NCBI GenBank assembly: GCA_963843285.1
Contig: CAWJJO010000014.1
Span: 62,001-126,000, forward strand
Origin: CAZDDB01 sp963843285
GTDB taxonomy: Bacteria > Acidobacteriota > HRBIN11 > JAKEFK01
Direction of reading: 5' to 3'
DNA: 64,000 nt
The position numbers and the translations under genes were made by a program. The number at the start of each line of letters is the position of its first letter. Position 1 is the first letter of the stretch. Positions 22,273 to 31,721 of this stretch are shown in pieces. Under the pieces are notes generated by a model. That model had not been told where the DNA came from, did not search any database, and saw nothing but the letters and a program-made list of their open reading frames with translations.

Positions 22273-23415
22273 TTATTGTTCAATACGCGCAAAGAATCCA
22301 CCGGAAGCGTACACCCCGCCGCGCGCACGAACAATGATTTGATTCTCTCCCTTTCTTACTGGAATGGGGACTCGCTGTCCCGCGTGATTCTGATTCTTCC
22401 CAAAATCGAACCAGGCGTACTCCCCCCGCGAAATAAACCATTGGAAACGCCCATTTACCCACAAAGCCAGATCATCAACCGTGCTGAGATGCAAGAAAAG
22501 TTCACCAGCCGTATCCTGATGAAAACTCGCGCGAAAATACCCGACATTGTGGGGTCCGTGATAATCAATGATCATACCGGTAATCACAGCACCCCGGGGA
22601 TCAGCAGGAAACGGGCGCCACCGATGACCTCTTCCATCCGGATTGCGGGCAATGTCATCGTCACTCTGATCGAGTGGGCCGATCGATTCCCACTTTGTGA
22701 GTAGTTCTGCTGTTTCATAGTGAATGCTTGGCCTGGCTTCTCCTTTGTAAGAAAATTCTCGGATCGAATGGATTACAACATTATCGATCCATACCTCTCC
22801 TCCTACCGATCTGGGCTGAAATCCGATCAGACCGGATTTCAAGTCCGACAGTGAAAACGTCAATTGAGGCGATTCCATATCACCAACAAAAAAATGACAT
22901 TCGCTCTGTATGATCTCTACTTTGAAATGTTGCCATTCGCCGATGTGAATCGCCGATCCGCCATCCAACGTTATGTGATATTCCGGATACAGAGTTCGCC
23001 CTACGTTGAAATCCCGATGTGGATTGACCTGGAGGTAACTCCCGTTGCCTTTGATATATATGTTTCCAAAATCCACGCGGGCATCATTTTTCTGAAAATT
23101 GTAAATTACGCCAAGATAATTATCCTCATTTTTTGGAAACAAAACATCTCCTTCAATCCGGACCCCACTCCACCGATCGGACCCTTTGATCAGTGCATAC
23201 ACATCACCGTTTGGAATGAGAACCAGCACGCGATTGTGAGAAGGATCATTTGAATCGCGGATTGCGACGTCGCCCTGTCGGATCACTTCCCATCGGTCCA
23301 GATTGCCCTCGAAGTTGTCGGTGAACAAAACGTCGGATTGTGCCCGGGCCAGTTCCGTTAAGCAGATCAAAATCGCAAGAACAAATGTGCAAAATCGGGT
23401 ACATGTCATCTTCAT
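22273..23415 (-). CDS. Secreted protein with LamG/DUF1080-like beta-sandwich
   Basis: A protein of about 380 residues with a signal peptide (MKMTCTRFCTFVLAILIC ending in ARAQS). FTDNFEGNLDRWEVI, GVIYNFQKND, GEWQHFKVEI, KSGLIGFQPR and VWIDNVVIHSI are typical of concanavalin-like sandwich domains of the DUF1080/LamG kind, which bind or hydrolyse carbohydrates. The C-terminal half (DLALWVNGRFQWF, PVRKGENQIIVR) looks like a second sandwich of the carbohydrate-binding type. ATG 23451, twelve codons upstream, is an alternative start. The substrate is unknown. Confidence 0.6.
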   Translation of the reverse strand: MKMTCTRFCTFVLAILICLTELARAQSDVLFTDNFEGNLDRWEVIRQGDVAIRDSNDPSHNRVLVLIPNGDVYALIKGSDRWSGVRIEGDVLFPKNEDNYLGVIYNFQKNDARVDFGNIYIKGNGSYLQVNPHRDFNVGRTLYPEYHITLDGGSAIHIGEWQHFKVEIIQSECHFFVGDMESPQLTFSLSDLKSGLIGFQPRSVGGEVWIDNVVIHSIREFSYKGEARPSIHYETAELLTKWESIGPLDQSDDDIARNPDGRGHRWRPFPADPRGAVITGMIIDYHGPHNVGYFRASFHQDTAGELFLHLSTVDDLALWVNGRFQWFISRGEYAWFDFGKNQNHAGQRVPIPVRKGENQIIVRARGGVYASGGFFARIEQ

Positions 23416-23597
23416 AATCGAGACTCTCTTCCTTGTTTCAATGCTATTCATACAACCTCAATTACCCGACGGAAATGTGTTTTGACGCGGGAAGGAGGAA
23501 AAGGAAGATGAACCGGCCTTGCTACGCTATCGCATTATGCCCTGGCAGGATCCAGCGCGGGAATCAAGATCGAGTTAGTACGCCGCTTCACATCAAC

Positions 23598-25364
23598 TTA
23601 CGCTGCTTTCTTGACAAATTCCTGCAACACTGACTTTCGCAACAAATCGGGAGGAAGCAATCCCTGATGCAGAATGAAATCATGGAACTTTTGTTGATCG
23701 AAGCCGGACCCTATCGCAGTTTCCACTTCCTTTCGCAGCTGCATGAGCCGGGTGTATCCGTAAAAATAGGATGGAGCTTGTCCCGGAGCGCGGAACGTGT
23801 AGCGCTCTACTTCCTGCGTGGACATCGCATCGGAAAAGACTCCGTCTTTCATGAGCATTGCCTTGGCCTGTTCCGGCGTGACTTTTCCCATCTGAAGCTC
23901 AGGATCAAGAAACGCGCGCATGGCTCTCAGCAGCCTGAGCTGCAGTGTGATGAGCTGACCTTCGGCCGGTTCGTACGGCTGTACCAACTTTTCAGCATAG
24001 AGCCCCCAGCCTTCCACGTTTACGCTATTGAACGCAAATAACACGCGCGCGTCCGAGACTCCCGCTTCGATCACGGACGCAAACTGAAGCTCATGGCCCG
24101 GGCGGCCTTCATGCGCGGTCAATGTCCAGGATCCTGCTTCAAAAGTAAAATCATCAAACTGTTGCATCGCTTCTTTGCTGCCGGGAGGAGCTGGAATGTT
24201 CAACGGAAGAACAAACTCTCCCATTTCTCCGGTGTTTCCCATCAGACGCGGTGGGCGCATATTCGGAGCAGGGGTGTTGGCGCTTTCCGCCTCACTGGCA
24301 ATTCGAATCCGCATTTCGCGCGTGGGAAGCGTTACGAGTTTTTCGCGCTGAATGATGGCTTCGAGATCCTTGATCCGTTTCTGATAATGAGGAAGAATCG
24401 CTTCTCCGATGAGCTGATTCTTTTTCAGCTCACGAATGACATCTCTGTAGTCCGAGGACTTGTAACCCTTCTCTTTTGCTACTTTTGCGGCAATCACCTG
24501 CATTTCCTTTTGAATCTCATCAAATGCAGTGTGTGCCTGTGCAACGAGCTGCTCTGCGGGGATATCAATTCCGAATTGTTCCAACGAGAATTGGTAGAGT
24601 TCTGCCGGCAACCGGAAATCTGCCCGCGCTTTTGGAAGAATTTCTTTGCGGACAAAATCATCATAGGCGGCAGTTTGTTCTTTGATTCTTGCAAACGCGT
24701 CCTTGTAGCCATCAATGGAATATTTTTGGAAAAGTTTCTCGATTCCGTTTACAAAGAATTCCGAGTTGGCCAGATCCTTTTCTATTTCTTCTTTGGACGG
24801 GCCAAGAAGTCCTGGAACAGAGAGACGTTCGCGGATGCGCTCTTCTGCCAGCACTGCGATGGGAGTGTAGCCTTCTTCCACGCCGGCGTAGCGCTTCAAG
24901 CGAATCAGCGCGGCAGGACGGCGTTCCCCGGGGATCTGATCATCCAGTAACGCGCGGATTCCGCCAAACATGGTCTGGGAAATACTAAAAGTTGGGATCA
25001 AGTATTTGTTGTTCAGCTCCGATCCTTTGATGCTGTCTTGCGCGCTTTTGATCAGGATCTCAAGATCTTGTTTTACTTGAGGATCTGTTTCTTTCGACAG
25101 GCGGTCCCGAAGAACAGTGATCGCTTCTTTTGTCGCCTGATTGGATCGTTCCACGATTCCGGGTTTGAGGTCTATGACCTGGTCATCGAGCCCGTCCACT
25201 CCAAACTGACCAGCCGCCTCTGGATTAAATTTTGCAATAACCTGCACAAGGACTTTCGCATTCTCGTTGCTACGTTCTACCCAGCTTTTTGCCGGGGCCG
25301 GCGCTTCCGCAAACAACGATCCTGAGATGATGAAGAGCAAGAAAGAGAGAAAGAGTTTCCGCAT
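23598..25364 (-). CDS. DUF885-family secreted peptidase-like protein
   Basis: A 588-residue protein with a signal peptide (MRKLFLSFLLFIISGSLFAEA). The DUF885 core is clear: LTAHEGRPGHELQ, which resembles a zinc-binding helix, then NVEGWGLYAEKL, LLRAMRAFLDPELQMG and PGQAPSYFYGYTRLMQLR. The family is predicted to consist of exported or periplasmic metallopeptidases, but few members are characterised. Start ATG 25364; it ends in FVKKAA. No operon partner is obvious. Confidence 0.88.
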   Translation of the reverse strand: MRKLFLSFLLFIISGSLFAEAPAPAKSWVERSNENAKVLVQVIAKFNPEAAGQFGVDGLDDQVIDLKPGIVERSNQATKEAITVLRDRLSKETDPQVKQDLEILIKSAQDSIKGSELNNKYLIPTFSISQTMFGGIRALLDDQIPGERRPAALIRLKRYAGVEEGYTPIAVLAEERIRERLSVPGLLGPSKEEIEKDLANSEFFVNGIEKLFQKYSIDGYKDAFARIKEQTAAYDDFVRKEILPKARADFRLPAELYQFSLEQFGIDIPAEQLVAQAHTAFDEIQKEMQVIAAKVAKEKGYKSSDYRDVIRELKKNQLIGEAILPHYQKRIKDLEAIIQREKLVTLPTREMRIRIASEAESANTPAPNMRPPRLMGNTGEMGEFVLPLNIPAPPGSKEAMQQFDDFTFEAGSWTLTAHEGRPGHELQFASVIEAGVSDARVLFAFNSVNVEGWGLYAEKLVQPYEPAEGQLITLQLRLLRAMRAFLDPELQMGKVTPEQAKAMLMKDGVFSDAMSTQEVERYTFRAPGQAPSYFYGYTRLMQLRKEVETAIGSGFDQQKFHDFILHQGLLPPDLLRKSVLQEFVKKAA

Positions 25365-25427
25365 TGTTCCTCCAGGCAGTAAATAACGGAAATAACAAAT
25401 TAAAGTTCTCGCACCGTTTTGGAGCCA

Positions 25428-25503
25428 GCGGGCCTCCGTGCCCGCCGAAAATGCTGGTTGTCACCTGCTGGTTGTCACCTGAATGGTGGGCAGGGACGCC
25501 CGC
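25428..25503. repeat. Composite intergenic repeat with 2 x 14-bp tandem
   Basis: A gcgggc/gcccgc hairpin around ctccgt (25428-25445), then a perfect tandem of ctggttgtcacctg (25454-25467 and 25468-25481), then a gcagggacgcccgc element (25490-25503). Related hairpins occur at 255 and 61875-61936. Confidence 0.65.
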
Positions 25504-25521
25504 TACTCCGATCGGATTGTC

Positions 25522-26208
25522 TCAGGGCAGCGGTGTAAAAAACCTGTGCCACCGTGGCTCGTAATAATGATCCGGGTTCAAAGAGGCCACCACGGTCAAG
25601 GCACGGCCCACGATTCTGCTACGTTCCACAAAGCCAAACCAGCGCGAGTCATAGCTGTTGTCTCGATTGTCACCCATGACGAAATAGTGTGTCGCGGGAA
25701 CAATCGCAGGTTCGAAGGAACGAAGGGAAGGTTTTGCGGGAGTCAGCATCACCGGATGCGAATGATGTTCAATCTCTTCAGCTGCGAAGGAATGATCGGG
25801 CTGTTCCTGACGCGGAATCCAATCGATGATTTTCCGGTCGAGCGGTTCGTAAATCGCTACTTTGCCGTTTACATAAACGCGATTTTGCCGCATCTCGATT
25901 ACGTCACCGGGTATGCCCACCACACGTTTGACGAGTCGCTTGCCGTCGGCCGGAGAGTAAAAGACGACGACTTCGCCCCGCTGAGGATTGCTCCAATCGG
26001 CGATATGAATTGTTGTGAATGGAATCTTAAAATCGTAAGCCAGTTTGTTTACAAAGATTCGATCCCCTTCGATAATTGTCGGTTTCATCGATCCTGTGGG
26101 AACATCGTACCAATCTGCGACCGCAGAACGGAACGCGCTGGTAATCAGAAGCACTACAAACAGCGGCTTCATCCATTCTCGCCATAATTTCGTAAGTCTT
26201 GTGTTCAT
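25522..26208 (-). CDS. lepB: Signal peptidase I
   Basis: A 228-residue membrane peptidase that removes signal peptides from exported proteins. One N-terminal membrane helix (about 14-30) is followed by the catalytic Ser in VPTGSMKPTI and the general-base Lys in KRLVKRVVGIPGD; FVMGDNRDNSYDSR is the third signature. The start ATG 26208 has aagga at the right distance and places the helix correctly; the upstream in-frame start at 26241 adds eleven unconserved residues. Confidence 0.95.
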   Translation of the reverse strand: MNTRLTKLWREWMKPLFVVLLITSAFRSAVADWYDVPTGSMKPTIIEGDRIFVNKLAYDFKIPFTTIHIADWSNPQRGEVVVFYSPADGKRLVKRVVGIPGDVIEMRQNRVYVNGKVAIYEPLDRKIIDWIPRQEQPDHSFAAEEIEHHSHPVMLTPAKPSLRSFEPAIVPATHYFVMGDNRDNSYDSRWFGFVERSRIVGRALTVVASLNPDHYYEPRWHRFFTPLP

Positions 26209-26262
26209 GTAGAAATCCTTCCAGCCAATAATACTGTTCACTCACTCCGGAAGCCAATCCGG

Positions 26263-27135
26263 CTATTTCAGGTGGAATAAGACCTTTGCGTTGCCCTGTA
26301 CAACGTTTACGAAGTCCTCAGGAGAAAGTTCCTTTCGCAAGAGATCGAACAGTGTTTGATACTGTTTATAATGATCGCGGCCAAAGTAAGTTGCGTCGGT
26401 TCCAAAAAGAACAGAACTGCTACCCAGTTCGCGGATTGCGGACAGTACTGAATCCGGATCCGCTTGAGCGGTTTCCAGATACAGAAGAGCATCCTTGTTC
26501 CTGCGCGCTTTTTTGGCCGCGGAAATTGCCGGTTCGTGCGGCCCCAAAAATCCCATGTGGTACAAAATTACCGGCACCGAGGGATGTCGTCTTGCAACTG
26601 CATAAATCTTATCGGGGTCTGATCTGGAGCCGGGATATCCGCAATGAAACACGGCCGGGATCCGGTACTTTTCACAAAGCTTCAGATATCCATCAACACG
26701 CTGATCGTCGGCAGGGAAGTGGTTGAATTCCGGATGAAGTTTGATTCCAACAAAAACAGGGTCTCTGTTTTCAAGCTGATGTAATAGAAACGGTTCCACC
26801 CCGCCGGGAGAGCCGTTTTCCGGTTTTGCCCAGATCAGTCCGCGCAGCAATTCCGGGTGTTGTCTCACAGCCTGCTCCGTAGCGCGATTTGTCTCCGCCT
26901 CGTTGAGATTTTTTGTGAGCAGCGTCACATTCGCGCCATCGATGTTCGATATTAGAGCTGTGCGGATGCCATACTTCGTCAGATTTTCCAGGAGTGTTTC
27001 CAGCCCGAGATCATATCCGCGAAACGTGCCGATATGCGCATGGATATCGATGATTCCGTATTGAAACCAGTCTGATTCGCCGGCATAACAGTTGGCAGCG
27101 AACAAAAGAACAACCCAAACGACCACATTCATCAT
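26263..27135 (-). CDS. Exported TIM-barrel metal-dependent hydrolase (amidohydrolase_2)
   Basis: A 290-residue amidohydrolase-superfamily protein with a short signal peptide (MMNVVVWVVLLFAANCYA). Metal-site residues are visible as HAH in IIDIHAHIGT, His in GIKLHPEF, His in VFHCGYPG and the Asp in FGTDATYFGRD. The fold is that of the amidohydrolase_2/TatD-like group; the substrate is unknown. It is divergent from the ATP-grasp genes across a palindromic repeat. Confidence 0.82.
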   Translation of the reverse strand: MMNVVVWVVLLFAANCYAGESDWFQYGIIDIHAHIGTFRGYDLGLETLLENLTKYGIRTALISNIDGANVTLLTKNLNEAETNRATEQAVRQHPELLRGLIWAKPENGSPGGVEPFLLHQLENRDPVFVGIKLHPEFNHFPADDQRVDGYLKLCEKYRIPAVFHCGYPGSRSDPDKIYAVARRHPSVPVILYHMGFLGPHEPAISAAKKARRNKDALLYLETAQADPDSVLSAIRELGSSSVLFGTDATYFGRDHYKQYQTLFDLLRKELSPEDFVNVVQGNAKVLFHLK

Positions 27136-27158
27136 CGGATCTTAACGTAGGATGATAG

Positions 27159-27225
27159 GGGCGACCCTTGTGGTCGCCCGCCCTTTCGAGTTCCGATTTC
27201 CGGCGGGCAGGCACAAGGCCTGCCC
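27159..27225. repeat. Palindromic repeat, gggcgacc family
   Basis: A gggcgacc/ggtcgccc hairpin with loop cttgt (27159-27179) and a gggcaggc/gcctgccc hairpin with loop acaag (27205-27225). The first is the reverse complement of the hairpin at 44978-44998. It sits between divergent genes. Confidence 0.75.
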
Positions 27226-27247
27226 CTACCGCCTGACGCGGACATTG

Positions 27248-27253
27248 TATAAT
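27248..27253 (+). promoter_or_regulatory. -10 element of the ATP-grasp operon
   Basis: A perfect tataat 30 nt before ATG 27284, with gagga inside the short leader. No good -35 is visible; repeat sequence occupies that area. Confidence 0.5.
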
Positions 27254-27283
27254 AAGCAGTTCCTTGAGGAGCAGAATGTCCAC

Positions 27284-28213
27284 ATGCTAAAAGTAGGCTT
27301 ATTAGTCGGCCGTGAACGGTCGTTTCCAGACGCATTAGTTGACTCAGTCAACAAACGGGGAGCGGGCGTCACGGCGGAATATATCAAGATCGGCGACGTC
27401 ACGATCGATGAGCCATGCCCCTATCATGTAATCGTGGATCGGATTTCGCATGAAGTCGTTTTCTATCAGCCATACTTGAAACAGGCTGCATTGAATGGCG
27501 CGGTTGTAATCAATAATCCGTTCTGGCGGCTGGCGGATGATAAGTTTTTCGGGACTTCGCTGGTTCAACGTCTTGGAATCGCTGTGCCGAAAACCTTGAT
27601 TTTACCGACTCATTCCTATCCGGAAAGCATCATTCCGCAAAGTTTGAGCAACCTGAAATATCCGCTGGATTGGAATGCAGTGGTCGCGTATACGGGGCTG
27701 CCTGCTTTCATGAAACCTCACTGGGGAGGGGGCTGGAAGGACGTACACCGGGTGGACACGCTGGAACAGCTGATTTCGATCTACGACACGACCGGTCAGC
27801 TTTGTATGATGCTCCAGGAATTTATCGACTGGGAGCTGTATGCGAGATGCATCTGTATCGGCAAGAAGAAGATACTCGTAACGAATTGGGATCCGCGAAA
27901 ACCGCATTTTGAACGCTATCGAAATGTCGATCAAACCCTGAAACCTTCCATGGTAGAGCGCCTGACCGCGGACGCAATCAAGATCAATGAGGCTCTTGGC
28001 TACGACATGAATACGGTGGAGTTTGCGATCCGGGACGGGATTCCTTATGCTATCGATTTTATGAATTCCGCTCCTGATTTTGATATCACTTCACTGACGG
28101 AAGCCTACTTTTCGTGGGTGGTTGAGGAAATGGCTGATCTGGTGATCTTGCGCGCCAAACAGGCCAGCAAGAAACGTCCTAAATACCGCTGGGACGCGCT
28201 AATGAATCTCTAA
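27284..28213 (+). CDS. ATP-grasp ligase (RimK/glutathione-synthase topology)
   Basis: A 309-residue ATP-grasp protein, which would join a carboxylate to an amine or thiol via an acyl phosphate. The ATP-binding Lys is in FMKPHWGGGWKDV, a hinge-like MMLQEFIDWELYA follows, and the metal-binding acidic/Asn residues are in NTVEFAIRDGIPYAIDFMNSAPD. The order (Lys first, metal site last) is the normal one. The start ATG 27284 is chosen because residues encoded further upstream fall inside a repeat. It stands directly before a second ATP-grasp gene of permuted topology; the two probably act in one pathway. Substrates unknown. Confidence 0.82.
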   Translation: MLKVGLLVGRERSFPDALVDSVNKRGAGVTAEYIKIGDVTIDEPCPYHVIVDRISHEVVFYQPYLKQAALNGAVVINNPFWRLADDKFFGTSLVQRLGIAVPKTLILPTHSYPESIIPQSLSNLKYPLDWNAVVAYTGLPAFMKPHWGGGWKDVHRVDTLEQLISIYDTTGQLCMMLQEFIDWELYARCICIGKKKILVTNWDPRKPHFERYRNVDQTLKPSMVERLTADAIKINEALGYDMNTVEFAIRDGIPYAIDFMNSAPDFDITSLTEAYFSWVVEEMADLVILRAKQASKKRPKYRWDALMNL

Positions 28214-28233
28214 ACAATTTTGAATTTCGTCCC

Positions 28234-29574
28234 ATGCTTGTTCAAGCGATCGATTCCTATCATAGTCTGTTAGAACGCGATCACCTTTCCAGCACGCAAG
28301 AGTTTCTTTCCGCGCAAAATGAGCGACTCTCCGTGGCCGGGCGTCCTACGTGCACTGTGTTGCGTCCGTATTTCATCGACCGGCGAACGTATGATTTCGT
28401 TCGCGATGCATCCTCGAAAGTAATGCGCGGGCTCCACATGCTGGGTCAAAGACTGATCGATGACCCGCAATTGCGGGCGCATCTGGACTTATCCGAGTTA
28501 GAAGAGGAAGCGATTCGGCTCGATACCGGTTACGGCGCTGCAGATGTAAGCGCGCGGTTAGATGGATTTCTCAGTCCGGAAGGAGAATTCCGATTTGTCG
28601 AATACAACGCGGACAGTCCGGGCGGACTTGGCTATGGCGACGCGCTCGGCGATGTATTTGCTGCGATGCCGGTGATGGAAGCATTCCGCAAACGCTATGA
28701 TTTCCATAGATTTCCGGTTCGCAATCTCGCCATCGACGCGCTGCTCGGATCGTATCATCGTTGGGGTGGAAGCGGGCTTCCGAATATTGCGATTGTCGAT
28801 TGGCGCGGAGCAGCTACATATAAGGAATTCCTTCTCTTTCAGGAATCCTTTGAGAGGCGCGGCTGCAAAGTGAAAATTGCGGATCCCGATGAACTGGAGT
28901 ACCGGTCCGGCCGGCTTGTAATCGCAGATTTTCATGTCCAATTGCTTTATAAGCGTGTCGTAGTTGGAGAATTCTTGCATAAATTCAAGCTGGAGCATCC
29001 GATCGTTCAAGCCGTTCGTGACCGTACAGTCTGCATGGCCAACGGATTCGCAGTGCAGATGCTTTTCAAAAAAAGCATCTTTGCCGTGCTAAGCGATCCG
29101 GAATTTGCGCGCTTGTTCGATGCCGAATCGGTTGCTGCGTTTGCCATGCATATCCCCTGGACACGAAAAGTTCGCGAATGTAAAACCACATACCACGATT
29201 CTTCTATCGATTTGATTCCCTTCGCGGCCGGGAACAAAGAACGACTGGTTCTCAAGCCAAACAGTGAATACGGCGGCAAGGGAGTTGTGCTGGGATGGGA
29301 ATGTGAGGACTCGCAATGGCGGGCGCTTCTACAGGAGGCGTTGAGGGGCTCGTATGTTGTCCAGGAACGCGTTCCCGTGGGACGCGAATCGTATCCATCC
29401 ATTGTGGACGGCCAGTTGCGCTTTGAGGAACGTTACTTTGATCTCGATCCGTATGTCTGGGATGGCGAACGAGTAGAGGCATGCGGAGTAAGACTGTCGC
29501 GGCAGGCCCTGCTGAACGTTTCGGCAGGCGGCGGCTCCGCTACTCCGATGTTTGTTTTGACGGTGCCGGAATGA
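28234..29574 (+). CDS. Circularly permuted ATP-grasp protein
   Basis: A 446-residue ligase-like protein in which the ATP-grasp motifs run in permuted order: the metal-binding EYNADSPGG is near residue 123, whereas the nucleotide-binding Lys in LVLKPNSEYGGKGVV is near 341, followed by YVVQERV. This order is that of glutathionylspermidine-synthase-like, circularly permuted ATP-grasp enzymes. It begins 20 nt after the first ATP-grasp gene and overlaps the helicase start by 4 bp. Such pairs are predicted in comparative-genomic surveys to make small peptides or modify peptides; no peptide substrate gene is visible here. Confidence 0.82.
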   Translation: MLVQAIDSYHSLLERDHLSSTQEFLSAQNERLSVAGRPTCTVLRPYFIDRRTYDFVRDASSKVMRGLHMLGQRLIDDPQLRAHLDLSELEEEAIRLDTGYGAADVSARLDGFLSPEGEFRFVEYNADSPGGLGYGDALGDVFAAMPVMEAFRKRYDFHRFPVRNLAIDALLGSYHRWGGSGLPNIAIVDWRGAATYKEFLLFQESFERRGCKVKIADPDELEYRSGRLVIADFHVQLLYKRVVVGEFLHKFKLEHPIVQAVRDRTVCMANGFAVQMLFKKSIFAVLSDPEFARLFDAESVAAFAMHIPWTRKVRECKTTYHDSSIDLIPFAAGNKERLVLKPNSEYGGKGVVLGWECEDSQWRALLQEALRGSYVVQERVPVGRESYPSIVDGQLRFEERYFDLDPYVWDGERVEACGVRLSRQALLNVSAGGGSATPMFVLTVPE

Positions 29575-31661
29575 TTCAGGTCACAGAACGAGCCGCCGCT
29601 CTATTGGATGAGTTGAATCCGGCACAACGCGAGGCGGTTCAAATTTTGAAAGGTCCGGCGCTGGTCGTAGCCGGAGCAGGATCGGGGAAAACGAGAGTCA
29701 TCACGCATCGGATCGCTTATCTCTTGCTGCAAGGTGCGGCGCGGTCTGAAAACATCCTGGCGTTGACATTCACCAACAAGGCAGCACAGGAGATGAAGAC
29801 CCGTGTGGCCGCCCTGGTCGGTTCTGAATTCCGGCCACCGCTGATATCCACCTTTCACGCTTTCGGTTCCGTTTTTCTGAGACGGCACATCTCGGTGATT
29901 GGATTCACCCGTAATTTTGCTATCTATGATGAGGAGGATCAGATTTCCATCCTCAAAGATTGCTGCAGACAGTTGAATCTTCCGGAAGCGCGCTACAGTC
30001 CGCGCGATCTGCACTATTTCATTAAATGGCACAAATCGCGGATCGACAATCCTGAAGTCTTCGATCCGAACATGCAGCAGGTGTTGCACCTTTACGAAAA
30101 TACACTTCGATCGGCCGATGCGGTGGATTTCGAAGATCTTCTGCGGTATCCGCTGAAGATCCTTCGCGAATTTCCTGATGTATTACAACGCTATCAGAAT
30201 GTATATACCTTCCTGATGGTGGATGAGTATCAGGATACAAATGAGATTCAATATGAATTGCTAAAAATGCTGGCGGGCGAGCGTGCGAATGTTCTTGTGG
30301 TGGGCGATGAAGACCAGTCGATTTACAAGTTTCGGGGCGCGCGGTCTGAAAATATTCAGTTTTTCATTCGGGACTTTCCGCAGTTGAAGATTGTGAAACT
30401 GGAGCAGAATTATCGTTCCACCAAGACGATCATCAAAGCTGCTCAAGCTGTCATCTCGCGAAACGTTTCAAGGATCAAGAAGGAGTTATGGACTGAGAAT
30501 ACCGCGGGCGAACCCGTCGAAGTCTATCACGCGGTAGACGAAGCGGATGAAGCTACATTTGTAACGCTTCGTGTGATGGCAGCTCTCAAGGATTTTTCTG
30601 CAAATGAGATTGCTGTTTTATATCGCGCTAATGCGCAGTCGCGGGCGCTGGAAGAATCGTTTGGGAAAGCGCAGATTCCACACCGGATCGTGGGATCAGT
30701 CGGGTTCTACGAAAGACGCGAGATCAAGGATGTAATTGCGTTTTTACGTTTGAAGGTCAATCGCGCAGATTCGGTCAGCTTTTTGCGTGTATTGAATGTC
30801 CCTCCACGGGGAGTAGGGAAGAAGATGGCAGAGCAGATTCAGGCAGAATCGGCGGGCGCACAAATCAGTTTGTTCGAAGCGGCGAAGCGCATCGGAGGGA
30901 AGGCCCTCCAACATTTCCTTCATTTGATTGAGGATGCTCCTCCTTTGCAACCGGCGTCGGAATTTCTGGAACAGCTTCTCAAAGAGATTGGGTATGAAGG
31001 GTATTTGCAGAAGGACGATTCGATGACAGCCGCTGACCGCATGGAAAACATTTCGGAATTTCTCTCCTATTTGCGTGAAAACGAGGCATCCCCTGATTTC
31101 GATCTGAACACATTCCTGAGTGAACTGCCCCTGCAATCTACGAAGGAAGAATCGGGAGAAGCCGTGACCTTGCTGACAGTGCACAGCGCGAAGGGATTGG
31201 AATTCCGCCTGCTGTTCGTTGTGGGACTCGAAGAAGGTCTGTTTCCGCATAGTCGATCGCTGGAATCGGCGGAAGATACTGCGGAAGAACGCCGGTTGTT
31301 TTATGTAGCGATGACGCGGGCAAAAGAGAAGCTGCATTTGACCTGGGCGCAAAGACGCGGCATGTTTGGTACTACGAATTCGAATCGTCCCTCGCGATTC
31401 TTGGAAGAGATTCCCGATTGGTTCAAAGTCACGCAAATCTCAGAGCGTTTTCGTTCTCCCGTTTCGGATGCAATGGTCCGGAAAAATTCACCGGAACCGG
31501 TCAGTCCGTATCGTGTGGGCTCCGGTGTGCGCCACGAAAAATTCGGACGCGGCACCGTGCTGGCGGTGGAAGGCGTCCAGGGTGACTGGAAAGTCACGGT
31601 TCGGTTTGCGAGCGGGGTAAAGACGATCCTGACTCGATACGCGAATCTTGCTGCATCTTAG
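29571..31661 (+). CDS. UvrD/PcrA-type superfamily 1 DNA helicase
   Basis: A 696-residue 3'-5' helicase of the UvrD/Rep/PcrA family. Motifs in order are GAGSGKT (Walker A), ALTFTNKAAQEMK, STFHAFGS, LMVDEYQDTN (Walker B), VVGDEDQSIYKFRGA, LEQNYRS, LTVHSAKGLEF and LFYVAMTRAKEKL. The C-terminus (VRHEKFGRGTVLAVEG) is the small Tudor-like domain of PcrA. The true start is ATG 29571, overlapping the previous stop as ATGA. The coupling of a repair helicase to two ATP-grasp genes is unusual and may just be operon packing. Confidence 0.93.
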   Translation: MIQVTERAAALLDELNPAQREAVQILKGPALVVAGAGSGKTRVITHRIAYLLLQGAARSENILALTFTNKAAQEMKTRVAALVGSEFRPPLISTFHAFGSVFLRRHISVIGFTRNFAIYDEEDQISILKDCCRQLNLPEARYSPRDLHYFIKWHKSRIDNPEVFDPNMQQVLHLYENTLRSADAVDFEDLLRYPLKILREFPDVLQRYQNVYTFLMVDEYQDTNEIQYELLKMLAGERANVLVVGDEDQSIYKFRGARSENIQFFIRDFPQLKIVKLEQNYRSTKTIIKAAQAVISRNVSRIKKELWTENTAGEPVEVYHAVDEADEATFVTLRVMAALKDFSANEIAVLYRANAQSRALEESFGKAQIPHRIVGSVGFYERREIKDVIAFLRLKVNRADSVSFLRVLNVPPRGVGKKMAEQIQAESAGAQISLFEAAKRIGGKALQHFLHLIEDAPPLQPASEFLEQLLKEIGYEGYLQKDDSMTAADRMENISEFLSYLRENEASPDFDLNTFLSELPLQSTKEESGEAVTLLTVHSAKGLEFRLLFVVGLEEGLFPHSRSLESAEDTAEERRLFYVAMTRAKEKLHLTWAQRRGMFGTTNSNRPSRFLEEIPDWFKVTQISERFRSPVSDAMVRKNSPEPVSPYRVGSGVRHEKFGRGTVLAVEGVQGDWKVTVRFASGVKTILTRYANLAAS

Positions 31662-31670
31662 AGAGGAATT

Positions 31671-31700
31671 TCTCGCAAAGACGCAAAGTCGCGAAGTTCC
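31671..31700. repeat. gcaaagacgcaaag-type repeat
   Basis: tctcgcaaagacgcaaag followed by tcgcgaagttcc, between the helicase and the serine hydrolase gene. Variants occur at 185, 10842, 38459, 52966 and 55591. Confidence 0.65.
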
Positions 31701-31721
31701 AATCACACTTTTTCCGGCTGG

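Noticed and set aside
24093..24950. 285-codon open frame antisense to the DUF885 gene
   Set aside because: Opposite conserved DUF885 coding sequence; the translation is low-complexity and Phe/Arg-rich without motifs.
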